Below are positions 45,525-57,216 of a DNA stretch of 64,000 bases, piece by piece. The stretch's first letter is position 1; every line of letters begins with the position of its first letter. A program made the translations under genes and the position numbers. Under the pieces are notes generated by a model. The model searched no databases, was not told the origin of the DNA, and saw nothing but the letters and a program-made list of their open reading frames with translations. The stretch lies in contig CAMXCT020001081.1 in NCBI GenBank assembly GCA_947184155.2, positions 1 to 64,000 on the forward strand, read 5' to 3'. Source of the DNA: Cladocopium goreaui. Its lineage: Eukaryota > Sar > Dinophyceae > Suessiales > Symbiodiniaceae.

Positions 45525-48500
45525 ATGCCAAAAGTGAAGCCTGACCAAAACCGCATCAATCTTTTGAAGGCAGGGTTGCTGAAAAGACAGGCAAGCCTCC
45601 CCAAGATCTAGGAACCCATTGCCCCTACGACTTCAGGACTTCTATGCCGAGTACTTGAAAGGTGACCCAAAGTCAGAGGGAGACTACCGGACCCAGCGGT
45701 TCGTTGAGTTGGCTCTCAAGGATGGGATCTGTGAGAAAAAGGCAAAGAGGGCCCTGAACAGTGGCAAGGTGTTCCCAACTAGTTTTATATTTGTTCAGTT
45801 GGCTCAATGTTCCAATTTTTCCCAGTTCAACTTTCATCGCCAGATTCCAGTGGAGTTTACCTTCTTGGATATCCATGAGCGCAAGGGGCTCAATGAAGAC
45901 ATGGCATCCCCGGCCTTCTTGTTTTGGTGATGCATGTGTTGCTTCCTCCTCACGCCTGCAAACAGCAACGTGCGGCCAGATTCAGTGTGATGTCAACACG
46001 CAGTTCGCTTTGGCATGGTTGCCTTCGTTTGCACTCGACCCACCAACAGCACTGGAAGTGAAGGCAGGGTTAGTATTAAAATGAGCAAATTGATCCAATG
46101 CGGCATGTACTACTAGGATCTAAGTTACACACACACCAGGTTCCAATCTATGCACCATAATGTCCACTGCAGGAAGCTTTGGCAACCATCGCAGTGAAGT
46201 ACAAGCTAGTTGAACAGACAGAAATCAGTGAAGAAGTTCAGGACAGGGGGCGGTGGAGTGTTGCAACAATGAATGAACCCACTGAATCCCAGTCGTGACA
46301 ATTACTATTTTGTGGTTTACTTGATCCCCAGCTCCCTGTTCCTGGCCTCCATGGAGTCTTGGAGGATTGGGCAGCAACAGAAGGGAACCTTCACAGGATT
46401 TTGGCAAGCAAGATTTTGAGCAGCCACGGCCGTACTACAAATGCAAGGCCGGGACTCTGATAATCCCCAGGGTATCAACCGATGGCTATATGGTTCTTGA
46501 TTCGTGCGGTACCCATTTCGATGCGCATCTGCGTATATCACCACATTGGTCAGGAGAAAGGATTGCAACATGTCAAAGCTGAAAAAACTTGTGTCCATGA
46601 TCTATGAGGACAGGTTCACACATTCCAGCCCCAATCCAATGGATATAAATCAACCTAGGATATATGATATATTGATCTATCTAGGATCTATCTAGGATCT
46701 ATCTAGGATCTATCCATTACAGCCCCAACTATCTAGGATCTATCCATAACAGCCCCAATTGGCATGCCAATTGGATATAAAACCAAGAAAAAATGACATA
46801 TGTTTTTCTTCACCGCAATGGTGTAGGAGAATGGCATTGAGAAGAGAACACGCTCGATCCGACATCCAGCCCTGAAGGCATTGCATGTCGACATACCGAC
46901 ATACCATCTCGATCTCAGCATTATTACTTTCAGCCTGGTTTTCTCATGTCTTCTCCAATACTGGCTCAAAACCTCGGGGAAAAGCAGTGGCAGGTGAAAG
47001 GGAAAGAAGAAAAGCCAAAGGAAGAGGACCTGCAGAAGGAAGCTGAAGAAGAGTTGGTCGAAGAGATTGTTATAGTTGAGGAGGAAGAGGAGGAGGAAGC
47101 ATTTAGTGAGGATGAGGTTATTGAGGAAGAAACAAAGATGGAGGAGTTGGCAAAGAAGAAGAAAGGAGAAAATCTCGAGAAAGCTGAGGAGACACGAGAG
47201 ATGGAGGAGTTGGCAAAGAAGAAGGCCGAAGAAGATCTCAAGAAAGCAGAGGAGAGCCGGCAGATGGAGGAGTTGGCAAAGAAGAAGGCCGAAGAAGATC
47301 TCAAGAAAGCAGAGGAGACCCGGCAGATGGAGGAGTTGGCAGAGAAGAAGAAAGAAGAAGATCTCAAGAAAGCTGAGGAGACACGAAAGATGGAGGAGTT
47401 GGCAAAGAAGAAGGCCGAAGAAGATCACAAGAAAGCAGAGGAGACCCGATGGCTTGAAGAGGAGCTGCTAAAGAAGAAGGCAGAAGAAGAGCAGAAGAAA
47501 ACTGAGACTCGACTGCTGGAAGAGGAGTTGGCAAAGAGGAAAGAAGCAATGAAGAAACGGGATGAGATGGAGAAGATGGAAGCTTTGCAGGCTGAAAGAA
47601 AGAAGGAGGCCGAGTTGGAGAAAGCAGAGAAGAAAAGACAACTTGCGGAGTGGAAGTTGGAGGTGGCAAAGGCAGCAAAAGCAGCTGAAATGATCAAGGC
47701 AAGACTCAAGGAGATGGAAAAAGAGGAAGCTGAGGAGAGGTGTCCAAAAAGAAAAGCAGAAGACTGCCAGAGCATGCAAAGCAAGAAGAGCACTACAGAA
47801 GGCACCAATGAGAAGAAAACCAGCGACCTTGGTGAAGAGGAAGCAGAGGATTTAGATGCCGAAAGTGATTTGGACCCCACTGCGCAGAACAAGCGCTTGA
47901 AGGAGAAAGGCGTCTTCCACGACACAAAACCCTTGTTTGAGAAACTGCCTGACTTGAAGACCCTGGATCAGGAGCAAGAAAACAGAGATCGCATGGACCA
48001 CTTGCTGGAGGAGCAGAAGAACTTGAGGCAGAAGGAGAGAACAGCCAAGAAGGAAGCAAGTGGCAAGGGTAAAGGAAAAGGAAGGGGAAGGGGAAGAGGA
48101 CGCAAGGCCAAGGAGGCTGAGGACGTTAAAGAGGATGATGCAGTTGCAGAGGACGCTGACCCGGAGTTAGATTACGAAATGGAAGCAGTGGACAAAGACA
48201 TGAGAATGGAGAGGGACCTTGGACTGGTGGACGGTGACAAGCCTGCAAAGGCAGCCAAGAAGAAGAGGAAAACTGGTGATGCCGAAGGGAAAGACAAGCC
48301 CTTGGAAAGCGGCCAAAGCGCCCCAAGCGATGTGAAGCCCAAGCGCAGGCGACTCAAAGACAAGGACAACAAGCAGCAAGAGACCAAGAACCACGAGGCT
48401 GCCAAAGAACAGGAGCCAAAGAAGGAAGACACAAAGAAGGAGGAAAAGGCAGAATCCAAAGACAAGACGGAGGAGACCCTTGGAAGCTGGGGGAGTATGG

Positions 48501-50034
48501 GATCTGTACTATGGCATTCTCGGGTTTTTAGCTCCATAAAATGGAGACTGGCTAAGGATTCAAAAACGCATGGACCATGCAACCATGGCACCCAGAGGTT
48601 CAGCATTCAAAAGCAGCTGACCAACAATCTAGATAGATCTCCAAGCGATATGCAGTTAGATAGGTGAACTACGCATCAGCAGCAGTATCCCCGAAGCAGG
48701 TTGTTTATTTCATCTTCAGGGTTAGTAGCTTCCAATGGTCTCTGTTATCAGGAATTAGTTCACGGTCTTCGGCAAGAGCTCTGGTAGTGACTGGTAGTGT
48801 TGTACCACTACTTCTTCATGCTTTTGGAAACAATCTATACTTCAATATTTGTATCAAATTTATATATATCAAATATATTATATGTCAATATTCATATTTG
48901 GGGCGCTTACACAATCTTTACAGCCGGCCATGGCCAGGAGCCACCTCACTCTTCCGAACCGCATCAGGATTGGAACCAGGGAAGGGGGCAGTTCAAGACT
49001 TGAATTCAGTTCAGGGATTCAATTTGTTTTGTCAAGGCAAACCAAATCATTCTCAAAACGCCATTCCTGATTTCCCCTGACCCCATGCATGGTTTCTAGA
49101 TGGGAAAGGAGCCCGGATCGAAAGCGGAAAAGGCAAAGGCTTACAGAAAGGACTGGGAATGACCGGGAAGAATCTTTCACGTGAATCTTAATTGAATGAA
49201 TCCTACGGGCTTAATAAGGCTTAATATTCAAACAGAATCAAGATCCTAGTAGCAACTTGTCAACCCTCACAAACCCAAGCTGCCACTGCCTTGTTTTGCA
49301 GGAAGTCCGAGACAAGAACATTGCCAACGTCCGGAAGCTTGCCTCACTGGATCTGGGATACCAGCTTCCAAGTGAGAAGAAACTGGCTGATGGGATGCCG
49401 GGGCCTTTTTGGAATCAAACCTCACTATCTATTTTTGGTATAATTATTGTTATTTGATTATCATTCGTTTTTTCAATGCTAGGTCATGGACTCAACATCC
49501 TTCTGCAGACCTTCTTGGAAAGGACTTGGCTGAGTCAAACGAGACTGTGGCCATCATGACAGTGTTCCTGGATTCAACTTGGTTTGATTGAAATGTACAA
49601 CACCAATGGTAGCACCACCTGTAGGCTTTCGGGGTCCTTCTATGTCACTAAGCCTCATGCCGTGCTGCTGGAAGCTACCAACAAGAAATTCGATAAGGAG
49701 CTGAAGGCTACATCAAATAAATTCAGCACCAGTTGAGTTTTCAATCACTCGGTACTCCAGTCATTGCTTGGGAAATCTTTGGCAGGCGAACTCCAAGGAT
49801 GGTGTGACCATTACTTGGGGAGTTCATGGTGGCATTGTGGCTGCGTCTTGGCCCCAGATCATGGATTCTTCCCAGGCCCATCTACTTTTATATGATAGTG
49901 ATGTAGCTATATTATAATCATAATTATATTGATCCATCATTTATAAATATATATTTTCTATTTCTTAGCTGACCAACACTGCTGCCATCCAATCCTTGGC
50001 ACCCAAGCGGTCTTTGCAGCCAAACCTCGCTCAG
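45525..50034 (+). CDS. Lys/Glu-rich coiled-coil protein, multi-exon
   Basis: Exon 1, 45525-45590, starts MPKVKPDQNRINLLKAGLLK and ends at a GC donor. After a 46-nt intron, exon 2 (45637-45768) reads DFYAEYLKGDPKSEGDYRTQ and continues RFVELALKDGICEKKAKRAL. Then 45844-45926 (IPVEFTFLDIHERKGLNEDM), 46173 to about 46290 (EALATIAVKYKLVEQTEISE), and a long exon 46992-48494 with about five 21-residue coiled-coil units (ELAKKKAEEDLKKAEETRQ), a GKGKGKGRGRGRGRK segment and further Lys/Glu-rich sequence. Later exons: about 49100-49160 (SKAEKAKAYRKDWE), 49302-49403 (EVRDKNIANVRKLASLDLGY), about 49630-49732, 49786-49875 (ANSKDGVTITWGVHGGIVAA) and 49969-50034. Exons 1-3 and the last two agree in phase. Lineage-specific; function unknown, and it may be more than one gene. 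Confidence 0.6.
46676..46748. repeat. 11-bp tandem repeat (TATCTAGGATC)
   Basis: About five units in the intron before the long coiled-coil exon. Confidence 0.85.
47135..47465 (+). repeat. 63-bp coding repeats in the coiled-coil exon
   Basis: Five near-identical units containing GAAGAAGATCTCAAGAAAGC and GAGGAGTTGGCAAAGAAG, one per 21-residue protein repeat. The same unit recurs at 55430-56510. Confidence 0.9.
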
Positions 50035-50948
50035 GTGGCACATGGCCTGTTATTTGGCCGGCTGGCGTGTCTTTGAAGACTGATCACTCATCAGTTATGC
50101 TGAGCTCTTAAGGGGCTTGTGGGTGCCGACTTTAATGGAGTCGATTTGATAGTTTAATTATACTATCGGGTGATCGCTGTGAAGGATCGGCGGTTCAATG
50201 TTTGATCAGATTGGAGCTCGGGGAAAATGCTCGCCGTCAAGTCTCCCTTACTCTCTTTCAACATTGATTCAAATGCATTGCAACACAATTGGACTTTTGT
50301 CTACTTTGCGCTACTGACTTCTGTCAATGTGCAAGCGCAGCATTGGTCCTCACAGGAGTCCTAACTTCCAGCCTTGTAGTGCTGCAAGTAGAAAGGTAGG
50401 GATGGCACCTCGGGGCAACTGGAAGTTGAGTCCCCTCGCTCTGACAGTATGCAGTGCTGCAATGTGCCTACACCTTGGCGCACCAAAGATACTGCCACCT
50501 CCTCAATTGTAGTGAACAAGTAAGTCCCCATCGGAAGACCTCTTGAATGATTGAGGTTGGACTATGCAGACTTTGTGGCAGCGACATCCTATCAAACTTA
50601 CACCCGCGTTGGGCGCTCAATCAACCCGGGTTGGGACAGGTACCTATGTGTCAAAATGACGTGCCCTAAATGGATAATTTCAACGGAAAAAGGGCACCTG
50701 ATTTTACCTAGAACATACCCACATGTGCACAGATATACCATTGTCACATCCTATCTGACATCTTCAATGAAATATGTTCTAGGCCATGTAGGGTTTTGTC
50801 CCAGATTGCCCAGATTTAGTCCGAATACATGTCAGATCAAAATTGGTTTTGGGGAATCCGTCGAATCAAATCAGTATAGTACGATGGTCTAACTCTAAGG
50901 TTTGGCTGAATAAACCCCCATCCAGTGTAACCCTCAATTTCTTTCAAG
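50035..50948. other. Intergenic or intronic stretch
   Basis: Frames at 50300-50510 include a hydrophobic segment (ASAALVLTGVLTSSLVVLQ), and 50550-50640 reads LDYADFVAATSYQTYTRVGR, but splice context is weak for both. Confidence 0.3.
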
Positions 50949-52560
50949 CCAGCATCAACCCAGGACCTCATGCTGTTCGACATCTTCGCCGGACAGCGAA
51001 GCATCGAAAACGCATTCAGCCCCAAACTGAGTGAAAGTGATATCATCAAATCATTCGGTTGTGAGATCCAAGTTCAATGATCGCTTTTAATGAGGTGCGG
51101 ATGGATACCGCACGTCAAGCACTCAAAAACTGGATCAGATGGTTCTAAATTGTAATACATTATTATCATAACATCACATGGCCAATTGAGGGACTTTTTC
51201 GATGTGGCATCGAGACAAGAGCAGAACAATTTGCTTACGACGTCAGGGCCCCAATTCTTTTTGGCCAATGTGGAGCGAAACCATTTAACTATAACCTACC
51301 CAGTGAGTATACTTTAAACTGTTTCATTGGGTTTAACATCCCAAGGAAACAAAGTTTAAACTTTTTGGGGAAGGACACCCACTGAATATATAATAAGCAT
51401 ATGTAGTTATTTGCACGATTCAATAATCATTTATCATCATTTATCGATATCCCAGATTTAATGAAACAATCATTGGTGGTGGGAAGTGATTCAACAAAAA
51501 AAATGTTTGTGTTTTACATGCACCGTCTGGCTGCCTAGGCGTGGCTTTTGCCAGGCAATCTTGGGAACACTGCGTGTTCGCGCAGGAGGTCTCATAACAA
51601 TGGGGCCGCCGTGTTCATCCTATGTTTGGGTGAACCGAGCTTCCTCTGGTAGGGGCCCGGAAACCCCATATGGTTATGAAGAGAAGCGCTATGTGAACGA
51701 AGCCACACAGATTCTAGCCAAAATTAACTTGCTATGGTCAACATCTGGGAACTGGTTTTAAGTAGGAAATTGAAAACTGTTCGAAACTGAGGATTGCAAT
51801 TCGTGCGCTTATGCTTTTGATCTTGGCAACATCCAGAGGGGTGTGGGTAACGTTGGAGCAGCCGGCGTCAAGTACTATGCATTACTTGCCCGACTTTGTG
51901 GCCACTGCCAAAGCGATCCAACAACATCTTGGGATTTGGAAAGAACAATTTTTGCAGGGGTCCCAGAAAGCTGTTGTGGTGTTTGAACGTATTCCAATTC
52001 AATTGTTCTTTTCACTCAGTGTAGATCAATCGATATAGCTTACCACCTGCCCAGCTGGATGGCTTCCTGGGGAGCCCCTACATGCAAGCCATCAAAGCTT
52101 TGGGGAACTCCGTTGCAACCTCAGCAAATGACCCGTGCAATTGTTGGGGCAGGTATAAGTTCAGACTTATGAATACTTGTGATCTTCAAGATGAATACGT
52201 ATGAAATACTGATCATTCGAATATTCTTCACCTTATCGCATTTGATATCTCAGGATTTGGATGCCCAAATTGTTCCGGTCTCTCAGTAAAGCCCAGCGTG
52301 CCAAACTTGCAGAAGCTAGTAAGCGGCTGAAAGTCACCACCAAAAAGAAGAAACCAGATGGATCAGTGTCAGTGCCCATCCCTCAGCAAATCATCAAATG
52401 GGATACAGTTTAAAGTGGCATCATTTTTAGTCGTGCTAATTGTTGTCGTCAACTAGGTCTGGCGGAAAAGGCCTTAAAGCCACACAAGTCTATCCAAAAG
52501 GCTTTGGTGTGAAGCTACTGGACTTACACAATTCAATCCAGGATCACCTGGCATGTTTGT
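50949..52560 (+). CDS. Dinoflagellate-type protein with a methyltransferase-like domain
   Basis: Exons in order: 50949-51030 (QDLMLFDIFAGQRSIENAF); 51539-51710 (FCQAILGTLRVRAGGLITMG then PPCSSYVWVNRASSGRGPET); 51793 to about 51957 (LMLLILATSRGVWVTLEQPA then SSTMHYLPDF); 52055-52152 (WMASWGAPTCKPSKLWGTP); 52254 to about 52400 (LFRSLSKAQRAKLAEASKRL); about 52458-52560 (SGGKGLKATQVYPKGFG). From memory this order of motifs is common in a family expanded in Symbiodiniaceae. DIFAG followed by GPPCSS and EQPASS resembles the AdoMet-binding motif I, the PC catalytic loop and the ENV-like motif of C5-type DNA methyltransferases, but the ENV equivalent is EQP and activity is not established. The 52152/52254 junction is not resolved in phase. 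Confidence 0.65.
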
Positions 52561-54199
52561 CGATCATTTACATTGCAGTGTAGAGAACTGGATGTCTAGA
52601 AGGTGGAGGACCCAAATTGAAACCGATCCAACTTGGTGAATTTCAAAAAGGATTCCTCTATTAGTTAGTTTTTGGGATTCTTTTTGTTGGTTTGAAATTA
52701 TATCCACAGCCCAAATATTCCCTTCAAAGGTTTTGGCACATCAACGCCTCGTGGAAATCCAATTCAGACACCCGAAAGATGTTGGGGGACTGATACCAGA
52801 TTGGCCAGGACTCCAAGCAGTACCAGTTGCACAGCAAAGTGAAAATGGCTTGGACAAAGATACTGCTTAAAGGTTCCAAACCCGCTGGAGTTCCCAGTAC
52901 TTTGTTTCAGCTTGTGGAATTGGTTGGTTTGCTATCCACTCACATCCATCCAGTTGGCCCTGTGCCCCGCACTCCAAGGCCATGAGAAAAGGTGCTTGGT
53001 CGAAGGGAAACCTCCGGCCACTGACGAAATTCATTTCCAAGTGCAAAGCCAAGGGGGTCTACTAAAGTAAGTGCCTCCAAAAAGCATCCCCGTGAATATA
53101 TACTTAATTGATCATGGATAGAGAGAATGCAAAAGTATCAAATATATTTAACTTTGTTTCCGATGGGGGATGCCACTAGCTCAGCTGTGCAGTGAAAGTG
53201 TGGAATCTCAATTGTGCTTGCAATTAGACCGGAGTCGACAAGGTAACATGGTTTGTTTTCTAAGAATCAATGCCAAATAGATGGCCCAGCCTGCCAACTG
53301 AGCAAACCATAGGGTTCTGGAGAGCCGCTGGCCTGCCAGCGATTTGGCACATTCGGCCAATCCATCCGCACAGGGACCACAGTCGGGGAATGGGGCAACC
53401 TGATGAATACTTCAGTTGATTTCCCAATGGTTTTGATCTTACGTAGATGAAATACATCCCGGGAGAATAAATTCAGCTGTGGAATGGGGCAACCTCATGA
53501 ATACATCAAACAATTTCCTAATGATTTTGTTATTTTTTACATGAAGTACTCACAAGATAGCAAATTCAGCTGGGGAATGGGGCAATCTGATGAATAGTTC
53601 AGTCCTTTCCAAATGGTTTTGCTCTTTACTGTAAATGAATTACTCCCAAGAGAACAAATTCAGAAAGAAACATCCACCATTTGGAAATTAGTTGGTATTA
53701 ATGTTGGTTTGCTGGATTTTTTCATCACTAGCTCAAACAATAATTGCATCCAGTCAATTCTGTCGAACATTATTGAATAGATTCATCTGTTTTTGTGAGG
53801 GTTATCTGACTTCCAGCTAACTTTCAAATTTCAGGCAACCAAGGGTAGCGTGAAGTAGCGTGAAGTACCCGTGAAGTAACCGTGAAGTACGATGTTTAGC
53901 CATGAAATGCAATGTTTAACCGTGAATTGGAAACCATGTATTTTTGTAGTATTTTTTGTCTCAACATGAACATTTGGACGGCTTTCTGGGTTGCTGCTGC
54001 CCCCTAAAATGTGGTCATTTGCTTTGGGTTCCAAAGCTCCGGACCATTTCAACAAATTAAATTGAAAAATGAGTGCTTTTGTTGGTCACATGTGCAATTT
54101 GCATCCAGCAACATGCAAAGAACACACTTTTGCATACTTTTGCTGAGGTTTTGCATATTTTTGCAGCCATTTTGGTAGACTGAAGGTTTGTCTCCTTAG
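52561..54199. other. Mostly intronic; one exon candidate and a tandem repeat
   Basis: A likely exon at 52979-53050 reads AMRKGAWSKGNLRPLTKFIS after an AG acceptor (TCCAAG). A three-unit tandem repeat lies at 53388-53661. The rest is AT-rich without frames. Confidence 0.4.
53388..53661. repeat. Tandem repeat of about 95-110 bp, three units
   Basis: Each unit contains GGGAATGGGGCAACCTGATG or a variant, then TTTCCAATGGTTTTG, then AAATTCAGCTG. Units differ at many positions, so the duplication is old. Confidence 0.75.
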
Positions 54200-56738
54200 G
54201 CCCCTAAGCACTGCTTTGGGATGGAGAAGGACCTTCAGGTTTTTTTGGCAAAGGCCAAACTCAGGAAAGCTCGGGTTCTAGCAGTGGCAAGTCCATCATC
54301 CGAGCCCAGTGGCACTTTGGTGGACCGCCAACCTACCTTGGAATATGAAGCGTGCTACTGGCTGTATTTGTTTTGTTCACTCCATCAGATCTTAATACAA
54401 CATGTCGTTCACGGGATGCCCTTCACTGGTGGCCAGGAAATCCCCAAGCAATCACAGTGAAGCTAGTGAGGTTGCTGTGCCGAGTTCGCCAGGCCAGGTC
54501 CATTCATTTTGAGACTATATCCCAAGTACTGTCTCCCTATAACTCTTCTATCAGTATCCTTTGTCTTGGGTGAAAACAGTATCACATTGATGGATGCATT
54601 GATCCTTGGTGCCTCTAAGTAGTATATTAGGAGTATAAAGTTTCTTAAACCTTTAAGTAGTATATTCCCTCGGGTTTTTATTCCTTTCCCATCCAAGTGC
54701 TGCAGGCCTTGAAGCTGCATCTTTGATGCCTTGCAAGAGAATCGTTGTGAAGAAGATTATCGGAAAGAAACGAGCTAAAGAACCTTCAAAGGGAGAGGAA
54801 CGCCACATGACCCCTGAGTATGATATGGGTGGATATAGCCAGTGGCGTGAAACTGCTTGGCAAGATTATGGCCAGAGTTGGAGATGGCCCCCCTACAGCG
54901 ATTGGACACCATCAGACTATGGCTCTGGTGGATGGAGGAATCCTGACTATGAAGCCTCTGAACCAGCATCAACCTCAAAACAATCAACCGCTTCTACTGT
55001 CTTGAGTCTGAGTAGGGCCTCTACCCAGGAGATCCTAGACATCCAAGATGATCTACGCAGGTGCAACACTGGTGACCAACTGCAAGCCACATTCAATGAG
55101 AAGTTGGATGCAGTTGCTGACCAAAAAGACAAGGGGACCGAAGGAGACGTAGAGATGACTAGGAAGAAAATGGCAGAGATGAAGCTACAGGAGTTGCAGA
55201 AGCGTATTGAGCAGGAAGAGCAAGAAATGGAGCTGACAAAGAAGAAAGCCGAAGATCTCAAGAAAGCAGAAAGGGAAGAGACCCGAAAGATGGAGGAGGC
55301 GTTGGAAGCAAAGAGGGCAGAAGCAGCTATGAAGGAAGCACAGGCCCAAGAGATTCTAGCAAGGCTGACACAGAAGAACGCAGAAGAGGAGCTCAAGAAA
55401 GCAGAAGAGACACAAAAGATGGAGGAGGAGTTGGCAAATAAGAAGGAAGAAGATCTCAAGAAAGCTGAGGAGACACGAAAGATGAAGGAGTTGGCAAAGA
55501 AGGAAGAAGAAGATCTCAAGAAAGCAGAGAAGACCAGGCAGATGGAGGAGTTGGCAAAGAAGAAGGCTGAAGAAGATCTCAAGAAGGCAGAGGAGATCCG
55601 GCAGATGGAGGAGTTGGCAAAGAAGAAGGCTGAAGAAGATCTCAAGAAGGCAGAGGAGACCCGGCAGATGGAGGAGTTGGCAAAGAAGAAGGCTGAAGAA
55701 GATCTCAAGAAGGCAGAGGAGACCCGGCAGATTGAGGAGTTGGCAAAGAAAAAGAAAGAAGAAGATCTCAAGAAAGCAGAGGAGACCCGGCAGATGGAGG
55801 AGTTGGCAAAGAAGGAAGAAGAAGATCTCAAGAAAGCAGAGGAGACACGAAAGCTAGATGAGGAGTTGGCAGAGAAGAAGGCCGAAGAAGATCTCAAGAA
55901 AGCAGAGGAGACCCGGCAGATGGAGGAGTTGGCAAAGAAGGAAGAAGAAGATCTCAAGAAAGCAGAGGAGAGCCGGCAGATGGAGGAGTTGGCAAAGAAG
56001 AAGGCTGACGAAGATCTCAAGAAGGCAGAGGAGAGCCGGCAGATGGAGGAGTTGGCAAAGAAGAAGGCTGAAGAAGATCTCAAGAAGGCAGAGGAGACCC
56101 GGCAGATGGAGGAGGAAATGGCAAAGAAAAAGGCTGAAGAAGATCTCAAGAAAGCAGAGGAGACACGAAAGCTAGATGAGGAGTTGGCAAAGAACAAGGC
56201 CGAAGAAGATCTCAAGAAGGCAGAGGAGACCCGGCAGATGGAGGAGTTGGCAAAGAAAAAGAAAGAAGAAGATCTCAAGAAAGCAGAGGAGACCCGGCAG
56301 ATGGAGGAGTTGGCAAAGAAGAAGGCTGAAGAAGATCTCAAGAAGGCAGAGGAGACCCGGCAGATGGAGGAGTTGGCAAAGAAAAAGGCTGAAGAAGATC
56401 TCAAGAAGGCAGAGGAGACCCGGCAGATTGAGGAGTTGGCAAAGAAAAAGAAAGAAGAAGATCTCAAGAAAGCAGAGGAGACACGAAAGCTAGATGAGGA
56501 GTTGGCAAAGAAGGCAAAAGAACTGGAGGAACTGAAGAAAAAAGCCAAGCAGGCCCGTGAGGAGCTGGCAGTGGCAGAGAGGAGACAGGATAATACACCG
56601 GAGGATTCCCAGACCAGGACAGAGGCTACAAAGGAGGAAGGGACACAGGGGGAACCGTTGACCCATGAGGACGAGGAAAGAGAGAGGAAACGCCTTGACG
56701 CCCATGCAAGGTACATGAGATACTTCCGCAACATCCGG
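54200..56738 (+). CDS. Lys/Glu-rich coiled-coil protein, second locus
   Basis: A first exon at about 54200-54310 (MEKDLQVFLAKAKLRKARVL) leads to a long exon, open from 54723 to 56792. That exon starts with basic and W/Y-rich sequence (YSQWRETAWQDYGQSWRWPP), passes a helical region, then about 17 units of a 21-residue coiled coil (ELAKKKAEEDLKKAEETRQ, at protein level roughly 230-610), and ends RLDAHARYMRYFRNIRS. A GA donor at about 56739 (CATCCG then GAGTCT) would join it to the exon at 57217. The coil predicts a long rod; with RDAHARYMR-type tails this arrangement belongs, from memory, to a large uncharacterised Symbiodiniaceae family. Repeats share DNA identity with 47135-47465. It may be continuous with the methyltransferase-like exons upstream and the domains downstream. 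Confidence 0.65.
55430..56510 (+). repeat. 63-bp coding repeats, about 17 units
   Basis: Units carry GCTGAAGAAGATCTCAAGAAGGC and GAGACCCGGCAGATGGAGG with few differences, and length variants lacking one Lys codon. Near-identity between units points to recent duplication or gene conversion. Confidence 0.9.
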
Positions 56739-57216
56739 AGTCTGATCCCCAAAGAAAAACCAGCTTTGCATATCTTTGCATTCAAAACTTAAACGGTATC
56801 ATCAATTAAGGAAAACGTCTTTGATTACTTTTTGGAGTCCAATGACCTTTAGATTGTTCCGGTCCATGACTGCCCAGATCCGAGCACCCCGATCGAGCTG
56901 AGAAAAATGGGCAGGGAAGCCCACGGGAGTCCCTTTGATCAAATTTCAGCTGAACAGTACTTCGATCAAGATTTTTAAAAGCTAGCAATGGAGTTTCCCA
57001 GATTTCCCAGATTTCCCAGCCTCTGGTTTTCCTCCAGGATCAACAAATGGTGGCTTTCTGGATCCTGCGTCAGCCACATGGGTAAAATTGGTCAATCTGA
57101 TATCACTGATATCCCTTTTCTGTTTGGATAGATTTGGTCCCCAAACCACAACATTGCATATTTATTAAGCCTAGATGGGTTCCATTGTTTATCTTAGTTT
57201 CAACCCTTGGCCCACC

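Noticed and set aside
46733-47925. Several long minus-strand frames (Leu/Phe- and Ser-rich)
   Set aside because: Antisense shadows of the first coiled-coil exon for the same reason.
54947-56785. 612-codon open frame on the minus strand (Ser/Phe/Ala repeats)
   Set aside because: It is the exact antisense of the coiled-coil exon; the 63-bp repeat lacks stops on both strands. Its translation is low-complexity and the + frame has flanking domains.
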